From contig NZ_LGYZ01000061.1 of assembly GCF_001310275.1 (NCBI RefSeq), forward strand, positions 1 to 55,378: a stretch of 55,378 nt of DNA, written 5' to 3'. Numbering within the stretch: position 1 is the first letter of the stretch; the number at the start of each line of letters is the position of its first letter. The DNA is from Nocardia arizonensis. GTDB taxonomy: Bacteria > Actinomycetota > Actinomycetes > Mycobacteriales > Mycobacteriaceae. The notes under the pieces are model-generated. The model had not been told where the DNA came from. It searched no databases and was given only the letters and a program-made list of their open reading frames with translations. This document shows, in pieces, positions 37,626-45,197 of this stretch. A program made the position numbers and the translations under genes.

Positions 37626-38801
37626 TCACCAGCGCGGTTGCTCACCGAGCACGCCGAGTGCCGCCTTGCCGACCATTTCGTGGGTCAACGCGTCGTTGGC
37701 CGGATGGAATCCGCCGCACCGCACGTCCCGATACAGCCGTTCCAACTCGTTGCCGCGAAACATCGCGGCACCGCCGCTGACGTCGAGCGCCGTGTCGACC
37801 ACCCGCTTGGCGGCCTCGACGGCCCGCCACTTCATCGAATACACCTTCGACACCCATTCCGCACCGTGGTCGACTCCTCCGACCCAGTCGCGCACGAAGC
37901 ACTCCAGCAACGCGGAGGCGGCGTCGAGTTCCAGGTACATCTCGGCGACCTGATGCTGCACGAACGGGTTGTACGCGTAGGCGCCGCGTTCGATCGCGAC
38001 CGACTTCTTGCGTCGCGCATCCTCGCACGCCAACTCCAGCGCCCGGTCCGCGATGCCGAGATACACCGCGGCCATCAGCGACAGCGGCCACATCGTCATG
38101 CCGACCAGGAAGGGATGGGTGCCGTCACCCGCGGGCACCACGCAGCCGACGCGCGCGTCGGGCACGAAGACATCGGTGAGCACGGTGTCGTGGCTCTGGG
38201 TGGGACGCATACCGAGGGTGTCCCACGTGTCGACGACCTCGACACCGGCGCTCTCGCGCGCCACGAAGGCGTGCACGATGTGCGGTCCGCCGTCGGCGTC
38301 GACGTCGATGGCGTGCGCGCCGAGCCAGGCCCAGGCCGGACCGTTCGAGCCGAACTGCTTGCGGCCGGTGAGCAGGTAGCCGCCGTCGACCCGCCGCGCC
38401 CGGCAGGTCGACATCAGCACCGGAAGATCGTTACCCGCCTCGGCGTGCCCGGCCGCGATGACCTCACCCGCGAGCGCCGCCCGGTGGATCCACTCCAGTG
38501 ATCGGTCGCCCGCGCGTTCCACTTCGTTGGCGACGCCGATCCAATACGAGTGCATGGTCATCGCGAGCGCGGTAGCCGGCGCGTAGCGAGCCAGGCGACG
38601 CTGACTGTGCGCCAACTCCGGCAGGGTCAGTCCCCAGCCGCCGCGTTCGACCGGCACCGCCGCGGCGAGGTAGCCGATGGCACGCAATTCGGCGAGGTCC
38701 TCGGCGAAGTAGGTGTTGTCGCGGTCGTGTCCCCCCGCACGGGCACGGAAGCCTTCCAGCATTTCGGTGGGTATGGACTTGGTTGCGATGGTGTTCGTCA
38801 T
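37626..38801 (-). CDS. Acyl-CoA dehydrogenase family flavoprotein
   Basis: Protein of 391 residues with the acyl-CoA dehydrogenase fold: N-terminal helical domain (AAVPVERGGWGLTLPEL), beta domain with TGRKQFGSNGPAWAW, GMRPTQSHDTVLTDVFVP, and C-terminal helical domain (FRGNELERLYRDVRCGGFHP). The last motif resembles the DibenzothiopheneC/N-hydroxylating acyl-CoA dehydrogenase branch as much as fatty-acid enzymes, and no clear catalytic Glu was identified. It is divergent from the PIG-L deacetylase gene and shares a mirror-image operator with it. Confidence 0.85.
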   Translation of the reverse strand: MTNTIATKSIPTEMLEGFRARAGGHDRDNTYFAEDLAELRAIGYLAAAVPVERGGWGLTLPELAHSQRRLARYAPATALAMTMHSYWIGVANEVERAGDRSLEWIHRAALAGEVIAAGHAEAGNDLPVLMSTCRARRVDGGYLLTGRKQFGSNGPAWAWLGAHAIDVDADGGPHIVHAFVARESAGVEVVDTWDTLGMRPTQSHDTVLTDVFVPDARVGCVVPAGDGTHPFLVGMTMWPLSLMAAVYLGIADRALELACEDARRKKSVAIERGAYAYNPFVQHQVAEMYLELDAASALLECFVRDWVGGVDHGAEWVSKVYSMKWRAVEAAKRVVDTALDVSGGAAMFRGNELERLYRDVRCGGFHPANDALTHEMVGKAALGVLGEQPRW

Positions 38802-38823
38802 GGGCACAGCGTCGCGGTCGCCC

Positions 38824-38883
38824 CTGTCAGCTCACTGTCAGCCGTGTGCGGCGCGACATCGTCCGCCGACAGCGCGGTGACAT
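38824..38883. promoter_or_regulatory. Mirror-image operator with 11-base-spaced repeats (SARP-like)
   Basis: CTGTCAG occurs at 38824-38830 and 38835-38841, an exact heptamer repeat with 11-base period. On the other side CCGACAG (38866-38872) and GTGACAT (38877-38883) have the same 11-base period in opposite orientation. Each pair ends 22 bases from its start codon (38801 minus, 38906 plus). SARP regulators bind heptamer direct repeats with this geometry, and a SARP gene is adjacent. Confidence 0.55.
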
Positions 38884-38905
38884 GGGCGCACCCCACAGTC
38901 GGAAC

Positions 38906-39652
38906 ATGATTCACAGCACCGAACTCGGAACGATACTGTCCATCTGGGCCCATCCCGACGACGAAACGTATCTGGCCGCCGGAATCATGGCGGCGGCGCG
39001 GGAGAACGGCCAACGGGTGGTCTGCGCGACGGCCAGCGCCGGCGAGATGGGGGCCTCCGACCCCGCGACCTGGACTCCCGTCCGGCTCGGCCGCATCCGC
39101 CGGTGGGAGGCCGCGGCGGCGATGGCCGTGCTAGGCGTCGACGAGCACGAGGTCTACGACCTGCCCGACGGCGAATTGCCGCGGCACGATCTGGCGGGCA
39201 TGGATTGGACACGAGGTCTGATCGAGAAGGTCCGCCCCGACACGATTCTCACCTTCGGGCCCGACGGCATGACCTTCCACCTCGACCACATCGCCGTCCA
39301 TCGCTGGGTCACCCACGCCTGGCATGAGGCCGGATGCCGCGGCACGCTGCTCTACGCGGCCGCGACGGTCGAGAAGCTACAGCGTTTCATGCCGCTCTAC
39401 GAAGAGTGGGACATGTACATGAGCGACGAACGCCCGAAAGGCGTCACGCGCGAGGAACTCACGGTGCACGTGGAGTTGCGTGGAACGGCCATCGACCGCA
39501 AGATCACCGCGTTGCGCGCCATGGCAAGTCAGACCGCGTCTGTCATGTCCGCCATCGATGACAGCCTCTTCCGCGACATGGTCGCCGAGGAATCCTTCGT
39601 CGCCGCTCCCTCGAACGGCGCGACCGATTCCCACCCGCCGGAAGGCAGCTGA
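38906..39652 (+). CDS. PIG-L family deacetylase
   Basis: Zinc-dependent de-N-acetylase of 248 residues of the LmbE/PIG-L/MshB family. Visible: AHPDDE (from residue 15, zinc ligands His and Asp plus catalytic Asp), RRWEAAAAMAVLG, VRPDTILTFGPDG and HLDHIAVHRWV with the third zinc His. Substrates in the family include N-acetylglucosaminyl-inositols, mycothiol-type conjugates and antibiotic intermediates; here it is unknown. It shares a divergent control region with an acyl-CoA dehydrogenase-like gene, so both may act in one small-molecule pathway. Confidence 0.88.
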   Translation: MIHSTELGTILSIWAHPDDETYLAAGIMAAARENGQRVVCATASAGEMGASDPATWTPVRLGRIRRWEAAAAMAVLGVDEHEVYDLPDGELPRHDLAGMDWTRGLIEKVRPDTILTFGPDGMTFHLDHIAVHRWVTHAWHEAGCRGTLLYAAATVEKLQRFMPLYEEWDMYMSDERPKGVTREELTVHVELRGTAIDRKITALRAMASQTASVMSAIDDSLFRDMVAEESFVAAPSNGATDSHPPEGS

Positions 39653-39679
39653 ACTCCCGCAACCGGCGACACGCAGAAG

Positions 39680-39704
39680 ACTGGTAAATACTGGACTTCA
39701 CTGG
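39680..39704 (+). promoter_or_regulatory. Three phased ACTGG repeats before the nuclease-helicase operon
   Basis: ACTGG occurs at 39680, 39690 and 39700, each five bases apart, giving a 10-base period close to one helical turn. The last copy ends 22 bases before the ATG of the first gene. This is operator-like; the winged-helix first gene product is a candidate binder. Confidence 0.5.
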
Positions 39705-39726
39705 AACCCGTGCGTACGTTGCCCGC

Positions 39727-40533
39727 ATGACGGATTCCGCGGTCGAACTCGAGGAGCGGATCGCCGGGCTGCGTGCGGAGGTCCGGCGGGCCGCGGCGGG
39801 GGGCGATCGGGCGACCGCGCGGAGGTTGCGGGCGGAGTTGCGGCGGGTGGAGAACCTGTGGGAGACGGCGGTGCTCGGCGAGGCCGGGTCAACGGGCGAG
39901 GTGGTCGAGGAGGGGCCGCGTGACGGTGCGCCCGTGGTGGCGGTGCGCGACCACGTGCACCGGGCGCTGACCCTGCTGTCGGCGCCCGCCTCGCCGAAGG
40001 TCGTGATGGCGGTGCACGAGGGGTTCTTCTCGGGTCAGTTGGTGGCCGCCCGGTTGACCAGTCTGCGCCGCGACGAGGAGCGTTCGTTCCGCGCCGCCCC
40101 CTTCGGCAGGCCGTTCTACATCTGCGCGGCGCTGACCACGGACCTGGTCGCACCGGCACGCGGGCTGCTGGCCGTGAGCACGTGGCCCTTGTCGCGCCGG
40201 ATGATCGGGCCGCTCAGTCCGCGCGTGGATTTGCTGACCGCGGTGATCCGGCTCTGCGACCACATGGTCGATCAGGGTCGGACGGGTGCGGCGGCGCGGC
40301 GGGTGCTGTGGCGGCTGGCGGTATCGGTGCCGGGGGTGGCCGGGTCGCCGGACGCGCTGGACCCGGGGGCGGTATCGGAGGCGGCGCGGCGGGAGCTGGC
40401 CGTGCACGCCGACACCGACGCCGATCATCGCGAGCAGGCGGCACGACGAGTGGCCCGTCAGCTCGACGACGCGGCGGGCCAACTGTTCGGTGTTCGGCTG
40501 CGCGCGGCCGACCGTCGCGGAAACGAGTTGTGA
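39727..40533 (+). CDS. Coiled-coil and predicted winged-helix protein, first gene of helicase-nuclease operon
   Basis: Protein of 268 residues with no family I recognise. Residues about 5-45 are a heptad-like coiled coil (ELEERIAGLRAEVRR, ATARRLRAELRRVENLWE). Residues about 75-165 have helix-helix-helix-strand pattern (PASPKVVMAVHEGFFSG, LVAARLTSLRRDEERSF, FGRPFYICAAL) that suggests a winged-helix DNA-binding domain. The C-terminal third is helical. It overlaps the nuclease gene by TGATG, so the products are probably made in fixed ratio. A DNA recognition or regulatory subunit is inferred. Confidence 0.75.
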   Translation: MTDSAVELEERIAGLRAEVRRAAAGGDRATARRLRAELRRVENLWETAVLGEAGSTGEVVEEGPRDGAPVVAVRDHVHRALTLLSAPASPKVVMAVHEGFFSGQLVAARLTSLRRDEERSFRAAPFGRPFYICAALTTDLVAPARGLLAVSTWPLSRRMIGPLSPRVDLLTAVIRLCDHMVDQGRTGAAARRVLWRLAVSVPGVAGSPDALDPGAVSEAARRELAVHADTDADHREQAARRVARQLDDAAGQLFGVRLRAADRRGNEL

Positions 40534-41618
40534 TGAACGATCTCTCGGCCAGGTTGGAGCGGGTTCGCGATACGGCACCGACGTGCAGGCACAATGCCCG
40601 CACCATCGCGGCGCTGACCACCAATCCCGGATGCGCGCGCCGCGCGCTGCTGGACGCGGCGGCGGTCGACAAGGCGGCGCTGGCTCGGGAGCTTGGCGAT
40701 CCACCGCGGTTCGGTCAGTCACAGTTCGCCATCACCCGCGGCAACACCTTCGAGGCGATGGTGAAGGCCAACGGCTGTGCGGAACTGGTGGCGTTGCTGC
40801 GCGAGACGCTGGGCCTGTCGATTCCCGAGGTCGGCTATCTCGACCTGAACACGGTGGGCGACAACGCCTCCAATGCCGTACGCCACCAGCGCACCCGCCA
40901 GTTGTTCGGCCGCGCCGTCCGCGACAACGACGCGACCCTTTTCGACCACCCGCTGCTGCGGCTCGACATCGCGGGCGCCCCGGCCTATCTGGAGCCGGAC
41001 GTGGTGGCCGTCCAAATCGAGGGGCAGTTCCACGTGATCGAGATCAAGTCGTTCCCGGTCATCGATCAGCAGGCCGATCCCACCCAGGTCGCGACCGCCG
41101 CGAAGCAGGCCGCAGTATACGCGCTCGCCTTGCGGCAGTTGTTCACCGAACTAGGCGAGAGTACGGAACTGGTGTCGCACAACGCGATCCTGGTTTGCGC
41201 CCGCGATTTCTCCAACCGGCCGACGGCCGCGGTGGTGGACCTGCGCAAACAGTTGGCGGTGGTGTCGCGGCAGCTCTCGCGTATGACCTCCGTCGAGAAC
41301 CTGCTCGACCTGCTGCCGCCCGGGGCCACCCTGGCCCCCGGTCCGGATCTGGCCGACACCGTCGCCGCCGTTCCCGCCCGCTACGCCCCCGACTGCATGT
41401 CGCACTGCGATCTGGCCTTCGCGTGCCGCGACGAGGCGCGCGCCGCGGGTTCGGTCGACGCGCTCGGCCGCGGCGTCTGCGACGACCTCGGGGGCATCGA
41501 CAGTATCGCCACGGCACTCGGCCTGGCCGACGGTTCCTTCGCTCCCGGTCCCGAGCACGCGGATATCGCGGCGGTCCTGCGCGCGGCGCACCGGCTGCGG
41601 CTGGAGGTCGCCGGATGA
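40533..41618 (+). CDS. Cas4/RecB-like PD-(D/E)XK nuclease with Fe-S-type cysteines
   Basis: Protein of 361 residues. The nuclease core is plain: Pro155-Asp156 in LEPDVVAVQ, then Glu170-x-Lys172 in HVIEIKSF, then Gln192-x3-Tyr196 (QAAVY), the RecB-family QxxxY motif. Cys18 or Cys34 at the N-terminus and Cys288, Cys292 and Cys298 (CMSHCDLAFAC) near the C-terminus fit the split cysteine arrangement that holds a [4Fe-4S] cluster in Cas4, AddB and Dna2. Overlaps both neighbours. No CRISPR array or other cas gene is present, so it is not a CRISPR Cas4. Confidence 0.82.
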   Translation: MNDLSARLERVRDTAPTCRHNARTIAALTTNPGCARRALLDAAAVDKAALARELGDPPRFGQSQFAITRGNTFEAMVKANGCAELVALLRETLGLSIPEVGYLDLNTVGDNASNAVRHQRTRQLFGRAVRDNDATLFDHPLLRLDIAGAPAYLEPDVVAVQIEGQFHVIEIKSFPVIDQQADPTQVATAAKQAAVYALALRQLFTELGESTELVSHNAILVCARDFSNRPTAAVVDLRKQLAVVSRQLSRMTSVENLLDLLPPGATLAPGPDLADTVAAVPARYAPDCMSHCDLAFACRDEARAAGSVDALGRGVCDDLGGIDSIATALGLADGSFAPGPEHADIAAVLRAAHRLRLEVAG

Positions 41619-43099
41619 GTGTGCTGACCGCGTTGGCCCGGGTGCGGGCCGCGCACGCCGGTCGCGCCGAACCGCTGGCCACGGTGCGGCACTACCATCT
41701 CGCGGACCGTCCGCTGGTGCTGATCCCCTTGCGACTGGCGGGCGAGGCGGCCGCACCGCTCGCGGTCATGCTCGGTACCGACCGCGACGATCCGACGGTC
41801 ATGATCGTGCCCCAGCCCCGCGACCGCGTGCTGCGGCTGCGTTTCGTCGAGGCACTGGCCGGACACGTACTGCCCCACATCGCCTCGTATCTGGATGCCG
41901 CGGAGGACATCACCGACCGGTCCGGCGAGGTGGTGGGTCGGCGATGCCTGGATGCCGCGCAGTTGTGGGTTCCGAACACCGGCGGCGTGGATTTCCTTCG
42001 CCTGCTCGGCCGTTCGGTGCGCTACCACCGAGTGGACGGGCCGAATCCGGTGCCGCCGGAGATCCCGCTGCTCGGCCGGTGGCTGACATGGTTCGCCGAA
42101 CGCGCCGAACGTCCCGGATCGGCGGTTCTCCTGCCCATGACATCGGTTCTCGCCATGCACTGGGCCACCGGTCAATCCGCACTGGAGGACGCCAACCTCG
42201 CCGCCCTGCTCGGCTGGATCGCACCGCCGCCCGGACTATCGGGCGCGCGTGCCGCCGCACTCGCCGAGGACCCGCTGATCAGCCCGCCCGCGGGCCCCGC
42301 CACCGATCCGGGCTTCGACAACGAGGAACTCGCCCCGCTCGTCGACGCGTACGACACCGCCGTCGACGATATCGACGGAACGGCGAAAACCGTTGCCGCG
42401 CAACGGCTGGAACAGGCACTGCGCGCCCAGCTGGAACCGACGTGGCGGCTCATGTGGCGCGGACTCGACCTGCTCGCCGAGCTGCCCGAGGCCGCGAACG
42501 TCCCCACCCGCTGGCAACGCGACCGCGGTTCGTTCACCTACTTCGCCGACACGATCGACGACGGCCTCGCCCAGGCCCGCCGCGATGCCGCCGTCTCGGC
42601 CGTGCGCCGCCTGCTCGACCGCGAGGCCGCCGCCGAGGCATTCCAGGCCCAGCGCGCCTACGACGACCCGCGTGTCATGGCCGAATATCGCCTGGCCGGC
42701 TCCGCCCTGCGCGCCACGGTGGTTGCCTGCGAACCCGACCGTGTCGACACCTCCGGCAAACGCCCCGTGCTGCGCCCGCTGATCCGCGTCGAGACCACCG
42801 ATCCGTTCACCCCCGCGCCCGGGGAGACCCTGCACAGCGCCGAACGCCCGAACCAGAAGGCCAGGGTCCTCGACTTCGAGAGCGGCGCACTGACTCTCGA
42901 GCTGTCCGGCGGCATGGGCAACGGCCGCACCGCGAAACCCGGCAGCGTCCCGCAGGTCGGCGACTCGGTCGGTTTCACCCGCTTCACCCTCGGCTCCTCC
43001 GGCGGCAAACTCGTGCTCCCCGAGCCCGAGGACACCCCGTGGACCCACGGCGGTCCCCCACCGGAGTTCGAGCCCGACCACACCGAGGAGCACTGGTGA
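41615..43099 (+). CDS. Operon partner with beta-rich C-terminal domain
   Basis: Protein of 494 residues, not recognised as a known family. The first 330 residues are mainly helical with strands (HYHLADRPLVLIPLRLAG; a long helix AAQRLEQALRAQLEPTWRLM). The last 130 alternate short strands (SALRATVVACEPDR, RPLIRVETTDPF, NQKARVLDFESGALTLEL, VGDSVGFTRF), like the small beta-barrel that sits before the motor in Dna2 and Upf1. The gene lies between nuclease and helicase genes, where a Dna2 polypeptide would carry that barrel. ATGA overlaps upstream and GTGA downstream. Confidence 0.72.
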   Translation: MSVLTALARVRAAHAGRAEPLATVRHYHLADRPLVLIPLRLAGEAAAPLAVMLGTDRDDPTVMIVPQPRDRVLRLRFVEALAGHVLPHIASYLDAAEDITDRSGEVVGRRCLDAAQLWVPNTGGVDFLRLLGRSVRYHRVDGPNPVPPEIPLLGRWLTWFAERAERPGSAVLLPMTSVLAMHWATGQSALEDANLAALLGWIAPPPGLSGARAAALAEDPLISPPAGPATDPGFDNEELAPLVDAYDTAVDDIDGTAKTVAAQRLEQALRAQLEPTWRLMWRGLDLLAELPEAANVPTRWQRDRGSFTYFADTIDDGLAQARRDAAVSAVRRLLDREAAAEAFQAQRAYDDPRVMAEYRLAGSALRATVVACEPDRVDTSGKRPVLRPLIRVETTDPFTPAPGETLHSAERPNQKARVLDFESGALTLELSGGMGNGRTAKPGSVPQVGDSVGFTRFTLGSSGGKLVLPEPEDTPWTHGGPPPEFEPDHTEEHW

Positions 43100-44406
43100 C
43101 CGTATCCGCCGATGATGTCACCACAGATATCCTCGCCGACCTCGACAATCCCTCGCATCGCGCGATCGTGGTCGATTCCCCGCCCGGTGCGGGCAAATCC
43201 ACGCTGGTGGTGCGCGCGGCCCGCCGTCTCGCCGCCGACGGCGCGCAGCGGGTGATCGTCGCCCAGACCAACGAACAGGTCGACGATCTCGTCGACCGTC
43301 TCGCACAGGCGGACGCCGTCCTGCGCATCGGCCGTCTTTCGGCCGCCAACTACGTCACCTCCGACCGCGTTGCCGCCCACCCGAATGTCACGGTCGCCTC
43401 TCGTGCGGCCGATCTCGCCGACCGCGCCATCGTCATCGGCACCGCCGCCAAGTGGGCCACCGTCGATGACGGCACCTGGGAGTGGGCCATCATCGACGAG
43501 GCGTATCAGATGCGCTCGGATATGTTGCTGCGCATAGCGAATCGCTTCGAACACGGCCTGTTCGTGGGTGATCCCGGCCAACTCGACCCGTTCGCCACCG
43601 TCGAGGTCGACCGCTGGAAGGGCCTGTCATGGGACCCCACCATGAGCGCCGTCAGCGTCATGCTCGCGAACAATCCCGGCATCCCCATCCACCGACTCCC
43701 CGTCTCCTGGCGGCTGCCCGCCTCCGCCGCCCCCGTCGTCTCGGCCGCCTTCTACCCCTTCACCGGCTTCCGAGCGGGCACCGAACCCGGCACGCGCCGA
43801 ATGGAATTCACCACCGCAGGCTTCCTCGGCCCACTGGACGACGCTCTGGACGAAGCCGCCCGCTCCGGCTGGGCATGGTACGAATTGCCCGCCCGCCACA
43901 CCCTGCGCACCGACACCGAGGCCGTCGGCGCCCTGGCCGCCCTCGCCAACCGTCTGCTCGCCCGCGGCGCCACGACACACTCCGAACAGGGCACCCGCCC
44001 CGTCACCGCCGACCGGATCGCCATCGGCACCGCACACCGCGACCAAGCCGAAGCCCTGCGCACCGCCCTGCGCGACACCCCCGCCGCCACCGTCACCGTC
44101 GACACCGCCAACCGTCTTCAGGGCCGCGAATACGACGTCACCTTCGTCCTGCATCCCCTGTCCGGCCGCCGCGACGCCGGAGCCTTCCACCTCGAAGCGG
44201 GCCGCCTGTGCGTGCTCACCTCCCGCCACCGCCACGCCTGCGTCGTGGTCGGCCGAGCGGGCATCCCCGAACTACTGGACGCCCACCCGTCGGCCGAACC
44301 GGTGCACCTCGGTGTCGAGGTGAAGTTCCCCGACGGCTGGGAAGCCAATCAAGCTCTGCTGACCCACCTTTCGAACCACCGAGTGGTGGCCGACACCATC
44401 CGGTGA
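43096..44406 (+). CDS. SF1 (Upf1/Dna2-like) helicase
   Basis: P-loop motor of 436 residues. Motif I SPPGAGKST (Lys34), motif II IIDEAYQM (Asp134-Glu135), motif III GDPGQLDPF (158-166), motif IV-like VSWRLPASA, motif V DTANRLQGREYDV (336-348), and motif VI TSRHRHACVVVG (375-386). The GDPxQLxP and LQGREYD motifs are typical of Upf1-like SF1B enzymes that move on single strands 5' to 3'. Compact, without extra domains; the nuclease and barrel found in Dna2 appear encoded by the two genes before it. Confidence 0.85.
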   Translation: MTVSADDVTTDILADLDNPSHRAIVVDSPPGAGKSTLVVRAARRLAADGAQRVIVAQTNEQVDDLVDRLAQADAVLRIGRLSAANYVTSDRVAAHPNVTVASRAADLADRAIVIGTAAKWATVDDGTWEWAIIDEAYQMRSDMLLRIANRFEHGLFVGDPGQLDPFATVEVDRWKGLSWDPTMSAVSVMLANNPGIPIHRLPVSWRLPASAAPVVSAAFYPFTGFRAGTEPGTRRMEFTTAGFLGPLDDALDEAARSGWAWYELPARHTLRTDTEAVGALAALANRLLARGATTHSEQGTRPVTADRIAIGTAHRDQAEALRTALRDTPAATVTVDTANRLQGREYDVTFVLHPLSGRRDAGAFHLEAGRLCVLTSRHRHACVVVGRAGIPELLDAHPSAEPVHLGVEVKFPDGWEANQALLTHLSNHRVVADTIR

Positions 44407-44551
44407 GCCTGCGGTGACGTCGAACCGATCACCGCACGACAGGATCGGCACGGCGTGCCGCGCGGTCGGGAATCAGCGGCCGGGTCGACAGAACCCGACG
44501 CCGTCTATTCGCGGGCAAATCGCAAATCCATTCGACGCCGTTTCGCCGCCG

Positions 44552-44929
44552 CTACCGACTCGGTTCGGTCTCGTGCACTACGGTTCCCCACCCGCCGTAA
44601 CTCCCGCCGCAGGTCGCGGCCAGGCGGATGAACATCTGCGTGACCTGTCTGCCCGCCATGACCCGCGCCGACTCGTAGAATTGTCCTTCCACCGACCACG
44701 GCGCCGCATTGTCCGGCGAGGTGACCGAGATATTGTCGAACCCTTTGTCGAGTAACTTGGTCGCCAGGATTTGAGCCGACTCGTAGGTGTGCGCGCGGAA
44801 ATGGCAGTCGATGGGGCGCGGTGCGTCCAGAATCGCGCCCTGTTCGAGCAGCACCTCGAGCAGAATCTCGTTTTTCGACTCGTGCGCTTCGACTTCCTCG
44901 GCCGTTCCGTCCGAGTCCTCCCATGCCAC
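44552..44929 (-). CDS. RraB-like (regulator of RNase E) protein
   Basis: Protein of 125 residues of the RraB/DUF1260 family: acidic N-terminus, then RPIDCHFRAHTYESAQILATKL (boundaries about 38-59), GFDNISVTSPD and FYESARVMAGRQVTQMFIRLA. In E. coli RraB binds and inhibits RNase E; in actinobacteria such proteins may have other roles. GTG at 44929 has AAGGAG upstream. It converges on the helicase operon with 145 bases between. Confidence 0.75.
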   Translation of the reverse strand: MAWEDSDGTAEEVEAHESKNEILLEVLLEQGAILDAPRPIDCHFRAHTYESAQILATKLLDKGFDNISVTSPDNAAPWSVEGQFYESARVMAGRQVTQMFIRLAATCGGSYGGWGTVVHETEPSR

Positions 44930-45197
44930 CGCTGTACTCCTTCATCACGTCATCGACGCCGCGCCCACGGCACAGTGCCCCGCGGTTAACGCACGTCGGA
45001 TTATGCGGCGCAGCGGATTCCGAGCGCCTCGGGCACGAATGCTACTGCGAATCCACGCTTTCGGAACACCGGCACGTCGGCGGGGAAGAACAACGACTCG
45101 GTTTCGGTCCGTGTCCTTCCCCGGCGAAGGGCGTGTGTCACGATCCGAATACCGTCACGCGGAAGACCGTGGTGTCCGAATGAGGATTCGGCGACGG

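Noticed and set aside
45001..45141. Minus-strand 46-residue frame from GTG between RraB and NERD genes, ending in SLFFPADVPVFRKRGF...
   Set aside because: It looks somewhat protein-like and has no start-proximal ribosome binding site; too short and without context to support. Conservation in relatives would change this.
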